Source: Ichthyophis bannanicus
Taxonomy: Eukaryota; Chordata; Amphibia; Gymnophiona; Ichthyophiidae
Length of the DNA: 64,000 bases
Assembly (NCBI GenBank): GCA_033557465.1
Contig: CM066037.1
Coordinates: 514,220,686-514,284,685 of the forward strand
Direction of reading: 5' to 3'
Below the pieces are notes generated by a model. The model did no database searches, was not told where the DNA came from, and saw only the letters and a list, made by a program, of their open reading frames with translations. Position 1 is the first letter of the stretch. The number at the start of each line of letters is the position of its first letter. Made by a program: the position numbers and the translations under genes. Positions 20,391 to 31,747 of the stretch are shown piece by piece.

Positions 20391-21715
20391 TACTACTACT
20401 ATTACTATTAATCATTTACATAGCGCTACAAGGTGTACGCAGCCCTGAACAAACATATAATGAAGACAGTCCCTGCTCATAGAGCTTATAATCTAATTAA
20501 GACGGACAGAACAATACAAGAAAAACAAGGGGGGGAGGTTTCAAATAGGGAAGGAGACACAAGGAGAATGAGGGATTATGATCCAAATGTAGCCTCAAAG
20601 TGGTAAGCCTTTAGCATGGATTTGAAGAGGGGGAAAGAGACTTGATGTAAAGACAGAGGAAGTTTGTTCCATGCATAAGAAGCAGCAAGGTGAAAAGATA
20701 GAAGTCTGGAGTTTGCAGAAGAAGAAAAGGGCATAGAGAGAAGAAAGCCAGAGGAGGAGTAGAGTTCACGAGGAGGGGTGTAGGTAGAGAGAAGAGAGGA
20801 AAAGTAATGAGGGACAGTAGAGTGAATGCATTTATATGTTAGAAGGAGAAGTTTGAATTGGATATGGAAATGGTAGGGGAGCCAGTAAAGTGATTTTAGA
20901 AGGGGGGTTATGGGAGTGTATCGGGGATGGCGGAAGATTAGCCATGCAGCAGATTTATGGATAGACTGAAGAGAAGAGAGATGACACTGAGGGAGACTGG
21001 GTATAGAGATAGAAGAGGAGAGGGCTCAGAACAGACCCTGGAGCTACATCAACTGAGAGAGGGATGGCAGAAGAAAAGGAACTTCCAAAACAAACACCGA
21101 AAGAGCAATTGGAGAGATAAAAAGAGAACCAAAACAGTACAAGGCCCATAAAACCAAGAGAGGATAAACTCTCAAGGAAGAGGAGATGGTCAATGATATC
21201 AAAAGCAGCAGAAAGATCGAGAAGAATAAGAACTGAGTAAAGGCCTTTAGACTTAGTGAGGAACAGATCATTGGAGACTTTGGCAAGAGCCATTTCAGTA
21301 GAATGAAATGGACAAAAACCAGACTGAAGTGGATCAAGGAGGGCATGAAAGGAGTGAAATTCGAGACAGCGGTGTAGAACTGCACATTCAAGAACTTTGG
21401 AAATGAATGGGAGATGGGTCGATAATTAGAAGGACAAGTAGGGCCAAGTGAGGATTTTTTGAGGAGAGGAGTGGTTATAGCATGCTGGTTGCAGTGGAAA
21501 ACGAAAGGTTGAGAATATGTGAGATGAAAGGGATGACAGAAGAGGAGCTGGAGTTCAGGAGATGGGTGGGGATAAGATCAGAAGAACAGGTAGTGAGTTT
21601 AAAAAAATACACATCACTAGGTCTGCTTGTTGACACACATGGAGGAATATTTGTGCATGAAGGCTTGTGATACTGTAGCCAGACAGCACAAAAAAGGAAA
21701 AGGAAGTTGAGGGCT
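20390..21715 (-). mobile_element. L2 LINE (reverse), internally deleted
   Basis: The plus strand opens with the complement of the L2 terminus (TACTACTATTACTATTAATC, then CATAGCGCTACAAGG). Minus-strand coding at 20955-21293 carries the RT palm [13 protein letters not shown] and a decayed [15 protein letters not shown] motif (VAPGSVLSPLLFYLY). About half a kilobase between the palm and C-terminus is missing compared with 45400-45900. Decayed and inactive. Confidence 0.8.
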
Positions 21716-21741
21716 TAATGTACATTACCAAGTTTAAGTTA
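21705..21741 (+). mobile_element. SINE/L2 tail fragment, left part
   Basis: TTAATGTACATTACCAAGTT followed by TAAGTT matches the tail of the SINE at 8213-8445 (8351 onward). Its continuation (AATGTAACCGCTTTGACTG) appears after the CR1, at 23409-23465. The CR1 thus inserted into this tail. Confidence 0.7.
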
Positions 21742-23235
21742 CAACTATTTGATAAACTGAATAGTAGCAAATCTCCTGGACCGGATGGTATACATCCCAG
21801 AGTGTTGAAAGAACTGAAATATGAGATTGCAGACCTGCTATTGGTAATCTGTGAACTTTCATTAAAATCATCTGTAATACCTGAAGATTGGAGGGTCGCC
21901 AACGTAACACCAATTTTTAAAAAGGGTTCCAGGGGTGACCCGGGAAATTACAGACCGGTGAGCCTGATGTCAGTACCAGGGAAAATGGTAGAAACCATCA
22001 TAAAGAACAAAATTACACAGCATGTAGATAGTCATGGCCTAATGGGAGACAGCCAACATGGCTTTAGACAAGGAAGATCTTGTCTTACTAATCTGATCTG
22101 TTTTTTTGAAGGTGTGCATAAACAGGTAGACAAAGGTGAGTCGGTTGATATAGTGTATCTGGACTTTCAGAAAGCTTTTGACAAGGTCCCCCATCAGAGA
22201 CTTTTGGCAAAGCTAAAAAGTCATGGGATAGGAGGCAGTGTACTATTGTGGATCGGGAACTGGTTAAAAGATAGAAAGCAGAGGGTAGGGCTAAATGGCC
22301 AATATTCCCAATGGAAAAAGGTGAATAGTGGAGTACCCCAGGGATCTGTACTGGGTCCGCTACTTTTTGACATATTCATAAATGACCTGGAAAAGGGAAT
22401 AACTAGTGAGGTTATCAAATTTGCAGATGACACAAAACTGTTTAAAGTTGTTAAAACCCAAGAGGATTGTGGAAAACTGCAGGAAGATCTGGATAAATTG
22501 GAAGACTGGGCATCCAAATGGCAGATGAAATTTAATGTGGACAAGTGCAAAGTTATGCACCTAGGAAAGAACAACCCACACTATAGTTACACGATGCAAG
22601 GCTCCACATTAGAAACCACCACCCAGGAAAAAGATTTAGGAGTCATCGTGGATAACATGTTAAAACCCTCCGCCCAGTGTGCAGCAGCGGCCAAGAAAGC
22701 AAATAGAATGCTAGGTATCATAAGGAAAGGGATGGAGAATAAAACAAAGGATATTATAATGCCTCTGTATCGCTCCATGGTACGACCGCACCTTGAATAT
22801 TGTGTGCAATTCTGGTCACCGTATCTTAAAAAGGACATAGAGTTATTAGAAAAAGTACAGAGAAGAGCCACCAAATTGGTGAAGGGGATGGAAGGCTACT
22901 CCTATGAAGAGAGGCTAAAGAGGTTAGGGCTCTTTAACCTGGAAAAGAGACGGCTGAGGGGAGATATGATAGAGGTCTATAAATTAATGAATGGAGTGGA
23001 ACGGATAAACGTGGATCAATTGTTTACGCTATCAGAATATAGAAGGACTAGGGGACATGTAATGAAGCTACGGGGTAAACTATTTAAGACAAATAAGAGA
23101 AAATATTTCTTCACTCAACGTGTAATCAAACTCTGGAATCTGTTACCGGAGGATGTAGTAAGGGCTGTTAGTATAGCTGGGTTTAAAAAAGGTTTGGACA
23201 AGTTCCTGGAGGAAAGGTCCATAAACCACTATTAA
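21742..23235 (+). CDS. CR1 reverse transcriptase, partial but open
   Basis: 498 codons without a stop. RT motifs in order: [42 protein letters not shown], the palm [28 protein letters not shown], the catalytic FADDTKLF (about residue 230), and the CR1 C-terminus [20 protein letters not shown] through [17 protein letters not shown]. The RT copies element RNA at a nicked target. There is no native start: an ATG at 21718 lies in the host SINE tail, so this frame is not an authentic gene. Endonuclease domain absent. Confidence 0.9.
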   Translation, partial: QLFDKLNSSKSPGPDGIHPRVLKELKYEIADLLLVICELSLKSSVIPEDWRVANVTPIFKKGSRGDPGNYRPVSLMSVPGKMVETIIKNKITQHVDSHGLMGDSQHGFRQGRSCLTNLICFFEGVHKQVDKGESVDIVYLDFQKAFDKVPHQRLLAKLKSHGIGGSVLLWIGNWLKDRKQRVGLNGQYSQWKKVNSGVPQGSVLGPLLFDIFINDLEKGITSEVIKFADDTKLFKVVKTQEDCGKLQEDLDKLEDWASKWQMKFNVDKCKVMHLGKNNPHYSYTMQGSTLETTTQEKDLGVIVDNMLKPSAQCAAAAKKANRMLGIIRKGMENKTKDIIMPLYRSMVRPHLEYCVQFWSPYLKKDIELLEKVQRRATKLVKGMEGYSYEERLKRLGLFNLEKRRLRGDMIEVYKLMNGVERINVDQLFTLSEYRRTRGHVMKLRGKLFKTNKRKYFFTQRVIKLWNLLPEDVVRAVSIAGFKKGLDKFLEERSINHY

Positions 23236-23408
23236 AAAGGGACCCAGGATATCAATGCTTGACCTAGTACAAGCACTGCAGAACCTGTGTCTTTTGGGGA
23301 AACTGCTAGGTACGTATGACCTAGATTGGCCACTGTTGGAAACAGGATACTGGGCTTGATGGACCTCAGTCTGACCCAGTATGGCATTTCTTATGTTCTT
23401 ATGTTCTA
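21742..23408 (+). mobile_element. CR1 LINE, 5' truncated, well preserved
   Basis: Carries an uninterrupted RT frame (21742-23235), a short 3' UTR with CACTGTTGGAAACAGGATAC and GACCCAGTATGGCATTTC, and a terminus of TTATGTTC repeats with no poly(A), the CR1 hallmark. The endonuclease half is missing. Intact coding and high similarity to the copy at 17190-17640 suggest relatively recent activity of this family. Confidence 0.9.
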
Positions 23409-23465
23409 ATGTAACCGCTTTGACTGAAATGATAAAGCAGTATAAAAAACCCTATTAAATAAATA
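23409..23465 (+). mobile_element. SINE/L2 tail fragment, right part
   Basis: AATGTAACCGCTTTGACTG, GATAAAGCAGTATAAAAAAC and a TTAAATAAATAAAAC end complete the tail that begins at 21705. Confidence 0.7.
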
Positions 23466-23644
23466 AAACAAGTAGGTATGTAATAAACAACTTATTCCCT
23501 TAGTAGCACTACATTTCCTCATTCAACATTTTAAACAATAAGAAGTTACCTTTTAGGAAAGCCTATAATTACTTTTTTAGCAATCCAACAGAATAATTTA
23601 AACATTTTAATGAACAATCTATTTTCTATTTTTTATATTGCAAT
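23466..23644. other. Unique spacer
   Basis: AT-rich and without recognisable content; it precedes the TAA duplication of the next element. Confidence 0.5.
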
Positions 23645-24843
23645 TAAGGGGTATGTTTACTAAGCAGTCTTAATGTGCGCTCTTCCACGTTATCGCGCGA
23701 TAAGGTACCTTATCGCGCAATAATGGTGCTTTATTGAGCGCAGAGGTACCTTAGCGCGCGATAACGCGCGCAGCGGCGCAAATGAGCGCTGAGGGCGGAG
23801 AAAGGCTCCCAGAGGGCGGAGGAAGGCTCCCCAGGGGCGGAGAGAGAGGGTCAATGGGCGGAGATTGGGAGGGGAGAGGCTCCCTGCACACTAACGCTGT
23901 GAAATTCGAGGCTGAAAACTAACACCAGTGAAACCCTGGCGTTACAGCTGATTTAAAGGGAAAAGAAACCATTTCCGTCAGCAATGTACAGCAAAACCAG
24001 GGAAACCTACAAAAAGTGATAAGTGTGATACATGTGCACGGAACAAAAGGGCAAATAAACATTGAAAATGACCTGAACAAAATGGAAAAAAAAACATAAC
24101 CAAGCTGGGCAATAGTGATATTAATGGGAAACATCATAAAACCCCCTCGAGAAAGCTCCAAAAAAAAGATATGAATTTTGGAATGGTCTATGCTCCGTCC
24201 CCATACAAGGTGAATGAGCCCACAGTGAAAGTGCGCTGAGCAGGGTTTCCCTCTCCACTGAGCAGGTGTCCTATGGCATGCGCATGTTCCGCAACAGCAG
24301 GGCAGGCATGTCAGAATGGGCAACTGGACAGATGCTTGAAAAGGGGACACAGAGGGCTGCAGGTGGCACATGCTGTGGTGCAGCTGGGCCACAGGTCGGA
24401 CTAGGGTGATGCCTATATGGCCCATAGGAATGCTGAAACAGTAGTGCAGCCAAACAGCAACTGATGAGGGCCCAACATGGGCATGAGTGTGCTCCCCAAA
24501 GTGTCACAGGCGATAGTACCCAGCAGGTACCCCCAAGGGCACAGAACATTGGCAGGTGGTGCTGGGAGGAAGCGTGGACAGCTATGCAGGCACCCCTACC
24601 CCAGAACCCGCACCATAGGCAGCCGCCTACCTGCACACTGGATGGCCTGAGACTGTGCTCCACCAGCAGAAGGGCATGTCAGCAGGGTGGCAGAGGTGTA
24701 CTGGTGGTGGAGGGGGCAGTGGCAGCTGCCCAGAGCAGACCGTGGCCTAGCCCTTTGTAGGTGGGTGCCATGCACTGCAACAGACAGGCCCTGTCTGACA
24801 GTCATGGTAGCCCCAGGGAATGCACTGCCTCTGTGGCAACACA

Positions 24844-24915
24844 GTGGTGCAGTGCACACAACCAGTGTGTTCAGGAGCAGAAGGTCACAGGTTCAAGTCT
24901 CAGCTGTGGTTCCTG
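24844..24915 (+). other. tRNA-like segment inside the 4-kb element
   Basis: GTGGTGCAGTGCACACAACC followed ~35 bases later by GGTCACAGGTTCAAGTCTC resembles A and B boxes of a tRNA-derived sequence. No acceptor pairing is evident, so it is not a tRNA gene. It may be a SINE-head fossil. Confidence 0.4.
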
Positions 24916-25048
24916 CCAACCCAGCCACCATATTTTACCCACTGTTAATACAGACAGAACCTTTATTGCAGATGACATAGACATGCCCAAAACACCTACA
25001 TTTTACCCTACAGAGCACAGACACCATAAACATGCGCATTACCTAGAG

Positions 25049-25241
25049 CAGAGTCTCCCAAATGCAGTCCTGGAGGGCCAAACACCATTCAGGTTCCATG
25101 CTGCCTCTAATAAATATGGCTGTGCTGCATTTATATGCACCGCCCCCACGGTATGCAGATGTATCTCATGCATATTCATTAGGGACAGCATGAAAACCCG
25201 AACAGTGTTTGGCCCTCCAGGACTGGAGTTGGGAACCTCTG
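25049..25241. mobile_element. hAT-like palindromic MITE
   Basis: Ends CAGAG...CTCTG, with the long arms GTCCTGGAGGGCCAAACACC and its complement GGCCCTCCAGGAC, and internal ATGCATATTCATTAGGG. ACCTAGAG (25041-25048) and CCCTAGAG (25242-25249) match at 7 of 8 positions, consistent with a hAT-type 8-bp duplication. It inserted into the 4-kb element. Confidence 0.8.
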
Positions 25242-26708
25242 CCCTAGAGCAGCAGCCAACAGGGGCAGACACACCCGCACCCACAGGCTCCATTATCCGA
25301 AGCCTCCTGGAGAGGCAGGATGTTGGGCCCTGCATGCATCTCCTAATACTAGCAATTGCATACCTTAGCAATGCCACCCTAAACATGGGAAAACTGTAGC
25401 TATCAAAAGGTTGCTATGATAACCGGCAGATAGCAATTCCTACGTTAAGCACAATTGGCTGATTGAGCTGCATCATAGCAAACTTTCTGATGTCTGTGGA
25501 GTGTGCCTCAGGTTTGGTGTCTGACAGAGTGACCCCAACAGTATTGCGTACCATAGCTATGCCTGCACTGTGCCCAGGACTGGTGTGGTGGCCAGGGCTG
25601 CCAAACCCCTCTATAGTTGCACAATGCTGGCAAAGGTGTGGGGAGTGTGTGTCTGTCTATCCAGTGTGTGGTGGCTGCCAACACCCTCCACAGCCCACAC
25701 TGTTAGCACTGTTGCCAGTATTGGCCTGCCAATGTGCATAATGAGGAGCAAGGTACTGTGGGAATAGCCTGGATAGGGTGGCCTGGCCTGGCTGCATCTG
25801 CACAGGGCATAGGGCAATGGCTCGGACATTGTAGTGCCCGGCCACTACCTGCACGGACAGGGTGGCCACAGCATGTCCTGCTGGGAGGTCACTCTCACCC
25901 TGACTGAGCAGTGACAACGGCATGGCTAGGTTCCCCCATAGTGCTATATAGCATTTCTCTCATGTGATATTTATGGGTTCTCTTTTGGGGCCCAATCACT
26001 GACTTATCTGGTTGGTGTGTATGCTGACATCCCAGTTCTGGGTACACGCATCTCCTCCAGGAACATGCACTATGGACTAGCTAGTAGACTGTCTGCAGTT
26101 AGTATGTGTCTGGCTGGAACACCTTGCAGGGTGCAGTGGCTGGAGGCTTGCTGCTGGAGAATGTCAGATAGTGGTGGGGGGAAGCTGAGCGTTTCCAGGC
26201 CTACTGTCTGTCTGCCTTGCCTTATGGATGTGTATAGATTGGCACTGAATGCCCTGTAGGGTGTCTGTTCCCCAGCAGGACTGGGGTTGATGGTCCCCTC
26301 TACTGCCACCATTGCAGGGAGGTAGGATGTGGATCTGTTGGTGGGAGATCCTGTTTCCCACCCTGAGCCACAGAGGGTGGGTTGGGTGGTGGTACATAAT
26401 CCGCCTATGGGTCCAAACACCCCCCCTTCACCTACATCATGTGACCATGGCACCAACACAGGATATGCACTATTCTGGGTGCATCATAGCCCATAAGGGC
26501 TAGACATGACTGAGACATACAGATGTATCCTAGGTGTGTCTGCAGGAACTACCTATCATACATACACTAGCACTGATGGGGACCTGCAGCATGGCGTATA
26601 TCAGCCATGAAAGGTGCTGTGGACCTGGTGCTGGGTGCTCCACCTCACCCTCAGAGTGAGCACAGTACCCGCACAATGTGATGGTCTGTAGCTACTCTGT
26701 GCCAGTAA

Positions 26709-26812
26709 CACACACGGTCTGTACCCCCTACCAGGCTGAGGTGCTGTGGGGGTGCACACGGTCAGTTCCCCCTACCAGGCCGAGGTGCTGTGGGGGTGCA
26801 TACCCCATCTTG
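26709..26812. repeat. Short tandem duplication (~50 bp x 2)
   Basis: CCCCCTACCAGGCTGAGGTG and GCTGTGGGGGTGCA recur about 52 bp downstream with one substitution. Non-coding. Confidence 0.7.
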
Positions 26813-27089
26813 TGATCATCTGTAGACTGCTGATGTGCATGTGCAGTGCATCATGGGTACGGGTGGGTTAACCCTATCCTGGTAATCACAGCAGACAGTT
26901 TGTGTGGTGACCTGCAGTCCTTCTGTAGCCAGCTAGGGGTTTGTTAGCAGCTGTAGCCCACTGGATACTTCACTGCCTGTGGAACCAGAGGTCATGGGTT
27001 CACAACCATGGTGGGGTTATTTGATAGGGATGTCTGAGGCATTGTCTATTTTTAATGTACATTAGTGCTGCCAGCAAAACCACCCTCGG

Positions 27090-27305
27090 AGTACTGTAGC
27101 CATAAGGCGCCCTATAAGGCACCTTCTACGGTGCCTTATAAGGTGTCCTATACAGAGCCTTATAGGGTGCCCCATAGGGGACATTATAGGGTGCCTTGGC
27201 AGACAGTGCACTTTATAATGTGCCCTATGGAGTGCCTTATAGAGTGCCTTATGCGGCACCTTCGGTTATAGAGTGCCTTATGCGGCACCTTCGGTTACGG
27301 CACGC
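27090..27305. repeat. Degenerate GCCTTATAG / GGTGCC periodic repeat
   Basis: A short motif of the form GCCTTATAGGGTGCC recurs about a dozen times with changes and partial inversions. It includes a clean 29-bp tandem pair starting TTATAGAGTGCCTTATGCGG at about 27236 and 27265. It lies just inside the right end of the 4-kb element. The periodic ORF there is a by-product. Confidence 0.75.
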
Positions 27306-27410
27306 GAGGGTGTGTTTGCTGGCAGCACTAATTAAAATATATATACCATGCCTCAAAAAGAAATGCTTACACATAACAGTTAATGCCTCAGCCAGCCATA
27401 TGCATTAGGC

Positions 27411-27482
27411 ACACTGGGGGATCGAACTCATGACCCCTGTACCATCAGTCAGTGTATTAAGCATTGTGCTACACCTCTGTTT
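27411..27482 (-). other. tRNA-like segment (reverse) in the 4-kb element
   Basis: The minus strand reads AGAGGTGTAGCACAATGC, then about 30 bases later GGTCATGAGTTCGATCCCCC. This resembles A and B boxes. A full cloverleaf is not evident. Confidence 0.4.
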
Positions 27483-27902
27483 CTGTGTTTGTATGTCTGC
27501 ACGCCTACTTAAGATTACCGCGTGTTAACGTGCTTAGCGGCGTCTCGCCCGATAATGTGCACAGCGTGCGTTATCGCGCGATAATCCCGTTTTGCTACAT
27601 TAAGACCGACACGCCCACTCCTTTTATGGCAGCCTGCACACTATCGCCGGGCGCACGTTAAGACTGCTTAGTAAACCTACCCCTAAGAGTGAGCTATTAA
27701 GCAAAATTCATGATATTTTCAAGGCTTTTGGGGTACCAGTAATATTGCACTGGCATATGAAAGACTTGCTCAAGAAGGTTAACTGTGGTGTTACCCAAGT
27801 TGCATACCATAGGCTTGGCTGACTTATTAGGTCTCATCAACTTTCTATTTATGAAACTTGTTTTGAGATGTTTGTTTTGTCTTTTCATAATTTCGCTTCT
27901 AC

Positions 27903-28094
27903 GAGGAGGGGTTGATAGGTCTCTGGCCTTGTAACGAAACAGAAAGCGAAAGGCACACTTCAGTTCCAGAGGTCCGATTGATCTCTCTGCAGTTTCGTTT
28001 TATTTGGTACCTCAGTATATTTTGACCTCCGGAACTGAAGTGTGCCTGTAGCATTCTGTTTCATTACAAGGCCAGAGACTTATCAGCCCCCCTC
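27903..28094. repeat. Foldback element, ~72-bp arms
   Basis: 27903-27974 and 28024-28094 are inverted copies (GGTCTCTGGCCTTGTAACG and complement; GGCACACTTCAGTTCC and complement) with ~85-90% identity and a 49-base loop. It has no coding capacity. Confidence 0.8.
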
Positions 28095-29134
28095 ATATAT
28101 TACCACCTAAAGAAGAAATGGATACAACAAGGTTTTTCATTCCCGCTGCAGCGGCTCTCTTGTGAACAATTTGACAGGTATAAATCACAGAAATGCGTGG
28201 TTCAGCAAAGGAGAAACCTGATAAATTAATTACAGATGTCATTAGTATCACAGAATCTCAGAAGATCTGCATACAGCAATCCATTTCAGTTGAAATAATG
28301 TACACATATGACATAGGAAAATAAACAACGATCACTGTTTCTCTCTACCCACACAAGCAAAGTCATTGACTGTCAAAGCAAAACCTTTTAATATGCTCAA
28401 GATTACATTAAGCTAGCATATAAGATTATCTTGCCATTCTTACATCATGGGACCTGCTCATGAAAGATGCATGCCCCATGAAAGGTCAGCTTTCCTGTAA
28501 GTTATATAGCAGTCATATAATGCATGATTCTCATTCAAATTGCCATAAATTAGTATTCAATAATATGGGTTTTTCATGATGCAAACTGACATTCATTTGC
28601 CATGTGGGAAGGGCGCTCATGCTGAAAAGGAACTGGGAAAGCAAACCAATGAACAGCTGGACTGATTAAAACAAGTGTCAACAATATATGCACTTATAAA
28701 ATGCAGCAGTTTTATAAAGTTACTGTAATTCTTATGCACGTGTGGAAAATAAATTTATTGTAGGGTGCCTATGTGAAAGGTCCAAAAAAGGTGCCTGTTT
28801 TATCAAGGCAACACAAGTGGCTATGTGTCCTTATAAAAGAAGCTACCAGAGCTTTCTTCAATCACATAGGAAATCTCTCCCACTAATTTATACTGCTCTG
28901 CTGATGTACATGTGTGCATGGGCTCTATGTGTGCACACACATATTTTATAAAATGCAAGCAGATATCAAAACTGGCCCAGCTCCTGCCAAACTACACCCC
29001 CAGGAAGGCCAACACAGCACACATATTAGGTGGGACCATTCCCACATGTAAAATATGCTGTACATGTGAAAAATGCTTTATAAAATATCTCCTATTATAT
29101 TAACGGTAGTATAAAGGATGTATAATGTAAGTCA
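28095..29134. other. Unique DNA, candidate conserved non-coding (28190-28680)
   Basis: Non-repetitive, AT-rich and non-coding. Texture and TAAT-rich motifs (GATAAATTAATTACAGATG, CATAAATTAGTATTCAATAA) resemble deeply conserved vertebrate enhancers. No direct conservation evidence is available from this sequence. Confidence 0.35.
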
Positions 29135-29360
29135 TTATTGGGAATGAGCAGAGCGCATTGTAAAGCACAGTAAGGCGCGTTTATTTTATCTATTAATTGA
29201 TTTATTTGTGTCTCATTCATGCCTTTCCAATAGTTGTTCAAGGCAAGATATAATCAAACATAAGATATGCCATACTGGGTCAGATCAAGGGTCCTTCAAG
29301 TCCATTATCCTATTTCCAACAGTGGCCACACAATAGGTATTTCCCTGTCTTAAAATCAAA
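29135..29360 (-). mobile_element. LINE tail and CR1 3' end fragments (reverse)
   Basis: 29160-29255 is a reverse T-rich LINE tail (TTATCTATTAATTGATTTAT). 29255-29345 is a reverse CR1 terminus (CATACTGGGTCAGATCAAGG, then CCAACAGTGGCCACACAATA). Both are short fossils. Confidence 0.55.
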
Positions 29361-29384
29361 GGGGTCCTTTTGTTAAACTGTGGT

Positions 29385-30010
29385 AACAGTTACTATGGGG
29401 TCTATTCTGTCCCAATATTCTCCCCCCTGCTGGCCCTGTCAAAGCTTCCCCATATGAATAAGGAGTTTGTACAGGGAGGCTTAGATGAGGCGGGAGGGGA
29501 TTTTGCAGAGGCGGAATTAGGGTGGGCAGTAGGTGGTCGGCAACCCCAGACATACAGGGTCGATTCTGAAGTCGGCCCTGTACGTTCAGGGTCAGCAGAC
29601 TGGACGGGGGACTTATTCCACCTCGGAGGTTGAATAAGTCCCCTGGACATCAGGGGTTAGCAGGCGTGGGCAGCGCAAGTGAGGTGAGGGGGTGCAGGGG
29701 TTCCCTGCAGCCCGACCCTAGCCATGGAAGGCCAGATCGGGGAATTGGGCTGTGGGGAAAGGAAAGAGTGGTCGGCGGCCGGGGATCACAGCTCCTGAAT
29801 TCAGGAGCCTGACTGAGTTAGCTGGGCATGGGTCTGTACATGCAGGCCGATCGGAATCGGACCCCGGCCTGCATGTACAAACCCTAGACCCGATTCTGAT
29901 CCTGCAGGGCACATCTAGCCCCCGCGGGATTGGAAGTGAATCTATCTCTGTGTGTCCTGATTCTGATCAGGCACACAGGGGCCTGGACACACATATTGGA
30001 ATGTGCCTCT
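29385..30010 (-). mobile_element. Hairpin-rich DNA element, second copy (reverse)
   Basis: Shares segments in reverse orientation with 9940-10820, including TTATTCCACCTCGGAGG against its counterpart, TGGCCCTGTACRTYCAGGG hairpin arms and GATTCTGATC motifs. Internal palindromes include CTCCTGAATTCAGGAG and a TGTACATGCAGGCCG stem near 29832-29878. No transposase is visible. Confidence 0.5.
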
Positions 30011-30167
30011 ATGGGTTTAGTGCGCACTGTTATTGCATCGAACCATCACATTGTCGGCCTTCCTTTTTTTGAGCTGATCTTCTGCCTTGCCAAGCATGAT
30101 GTCTTTCTCAATTGATCTGTCTCTTTGTATGATGTGTCTGAAGTATGAAAGTTGAAGTCTTGTCATC

Positions 30168-30475
30168 TGACAACTAAAAACCATCCTCTTTCAAGAATAC
30201 CTGGGACCAGAAACAGACAACCTCCACAGACATCCCACAGTCCCCCAATAAAATCCCCAATATACCCTAGAAGAGATCTATATCTGTCGCCTAAAGTCTT
30301 TACTACCTGTTTGAGTTGTCAATGTTGGCCCCCTGGTGATGGCTCCCCCCCCTTTATACACTGATTGATGTACACCCCCCCCCCTTTAGTGTTAACCCGC
30401 TTTGACCCGGTGAAAAGCGGTATACAAATGCAGTTCAATAAATAAATAAATAAACATAAATAAATAAATCTGACC
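30168..30475 (+). mobile_element. L2-like 3' end inside BovB
   Basis: A coding tail remnant and UTR end in TTAACCCGCTTTGACCCG, AAAGCGGTATACAAATGC and a long TAAATAAA run. ATCTGAC occurs at both junctions, a probable target duplication. Confidence 0.8.
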
Positions 30476-31747
30476 TTTTAAAGAAAGCTTAGGTTTGATC
30501 TCCTCTATTACTGACTGATTTGTTCTTCAGGAAGTCCATCGTATGCACAGTATTCTTCTCCAACACTATAATTCAAAGAGTTGATTTTCTTCCTGTCTTT
30601 CTTCTTCACTATCTAGCTTTCGCATCCATATGACGTTATTGAAAATACTATGGCTTGGACAAGTCGAATCTTTGTATGCAGAGACACATCTCTGCACTTA
30701 AGAATCTTGTCTAGATCCTTTATAGCAATGCATTGTCATTTCTATTCTGATATTGATCAAAGCAGGGTAAAGTTGTTTACTAGTTCTATTTCTTCTTCAT
30801 CATCAAAGAGGAAATTATTGATTTTGCCAGCTGTCAGGAAATTTGTCTTTTTCATGTTAAGTGCAGGTCTGTTTTAAGACTATGTTCCTTGATCTTGAAA
30901 AGTAGGCTTTCAGATCATCTTCATTTTCAGTGAAGAATGTGGTATCATCAGTGTAGTGAAGGCTGTTGATGAGTCTTCCACCAGTCTTCACAACTTGATT
31001 ATCTTCATACAGTCCTGCTTCTCTGATGATTTGTTCTGCATATAAATTGAACAGGTGAAGTATGCAGTCCTGTTGTATACCGTTGCAGATTTTAAACCAT
31101 TGTTTTTCTCCTTGTTCTGTTCAAACTGTTGCTTCTGGATTAATGTAAAGATTGTGCACGAGGACTATTAGGTATTCTGGTAGACCCATGCTCCTTAATG
31201 TGATCCAGAGTTTCTCCTGTAACACAATCAAAAGCCTTGCTGTAGTCAATAAAACACATAGATATCCTTTTGCCATTCTTTTGTCTTTTCAAGGATCCAT
31301 ATAACATCGACAATGATGTCTCTTCTTCCCCACATTTCCTGAACCCTGCTTACACATCAGGCAGTTCTGGTTCCAGGTATGGTTGCAGTCTCCAGTGTAT
31401 GATCTGGAGTAGAATCTTGCTGATGTGTGAGATCAGAGCGAATGTGCGATAATTTTCACAGTCAGTCGGATATCCTTTCTTCAGTATTTGTATGATCATA
31501 GATCTTTTCCAGTCAGTTGGCCATGTTGTCATTTACAAATTCCATGGCAGAGCTTTGTAAGTATTTTAACAGCTGCATCTGATTGCTGTAATACTTCAAT
31601 GGGAATGCCATCAATATCGTGCTTTGTTTTTGATAATGCTTTCAGTGCTGCTTAGACTTCTTCTTTCATCACCAACGGCTCCTAATCTTAAGGTACAGAT
31701 TGAAATGGCTGTTGATCCACTTGATCTTTATGGAGTAATTATTCTGG

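Larger units (their letters stand above)
23648..27683. mobile_element. 4.0-kb TIR transposon, Harbinger-like, no visible transposase
   Basis: The left end GGGGTATGTTTACTAAGCAG plus TCTTAATGTGCGC and the complement of the right end agree over 33 bp with two mismatches. TAA flanks both ends (23645-23647 and 27684-27686), a 3-bp duplication as in PIF/Harbinger elements. The 14-bp palindrome TTATCGCGCGATAA occurs at 23690-23703 and 27571-27584, with variants nearby, a plausible transposase-binding site. Frames inside are short and lack transposase or Myb/SANT-like motifs. Contents include a hAT-type MITE, tRNA-like segments and GCCTTATAG-type repeats. Non-autonomous status is inferred from absence of coding. 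Confidence 0.75.

Noticed and set aside
24844..24915. A functional tRNA gene
   Set aside because: A- and B-box-like words are present, but no acceptor-stem or anticodon-stem pairing is apparent.
24464..25399. Overlapping plus-strand ORFs in the 4-kb element
   Set aside because: They cross a MITE and tRNA-like sequence and show no transposase motif.
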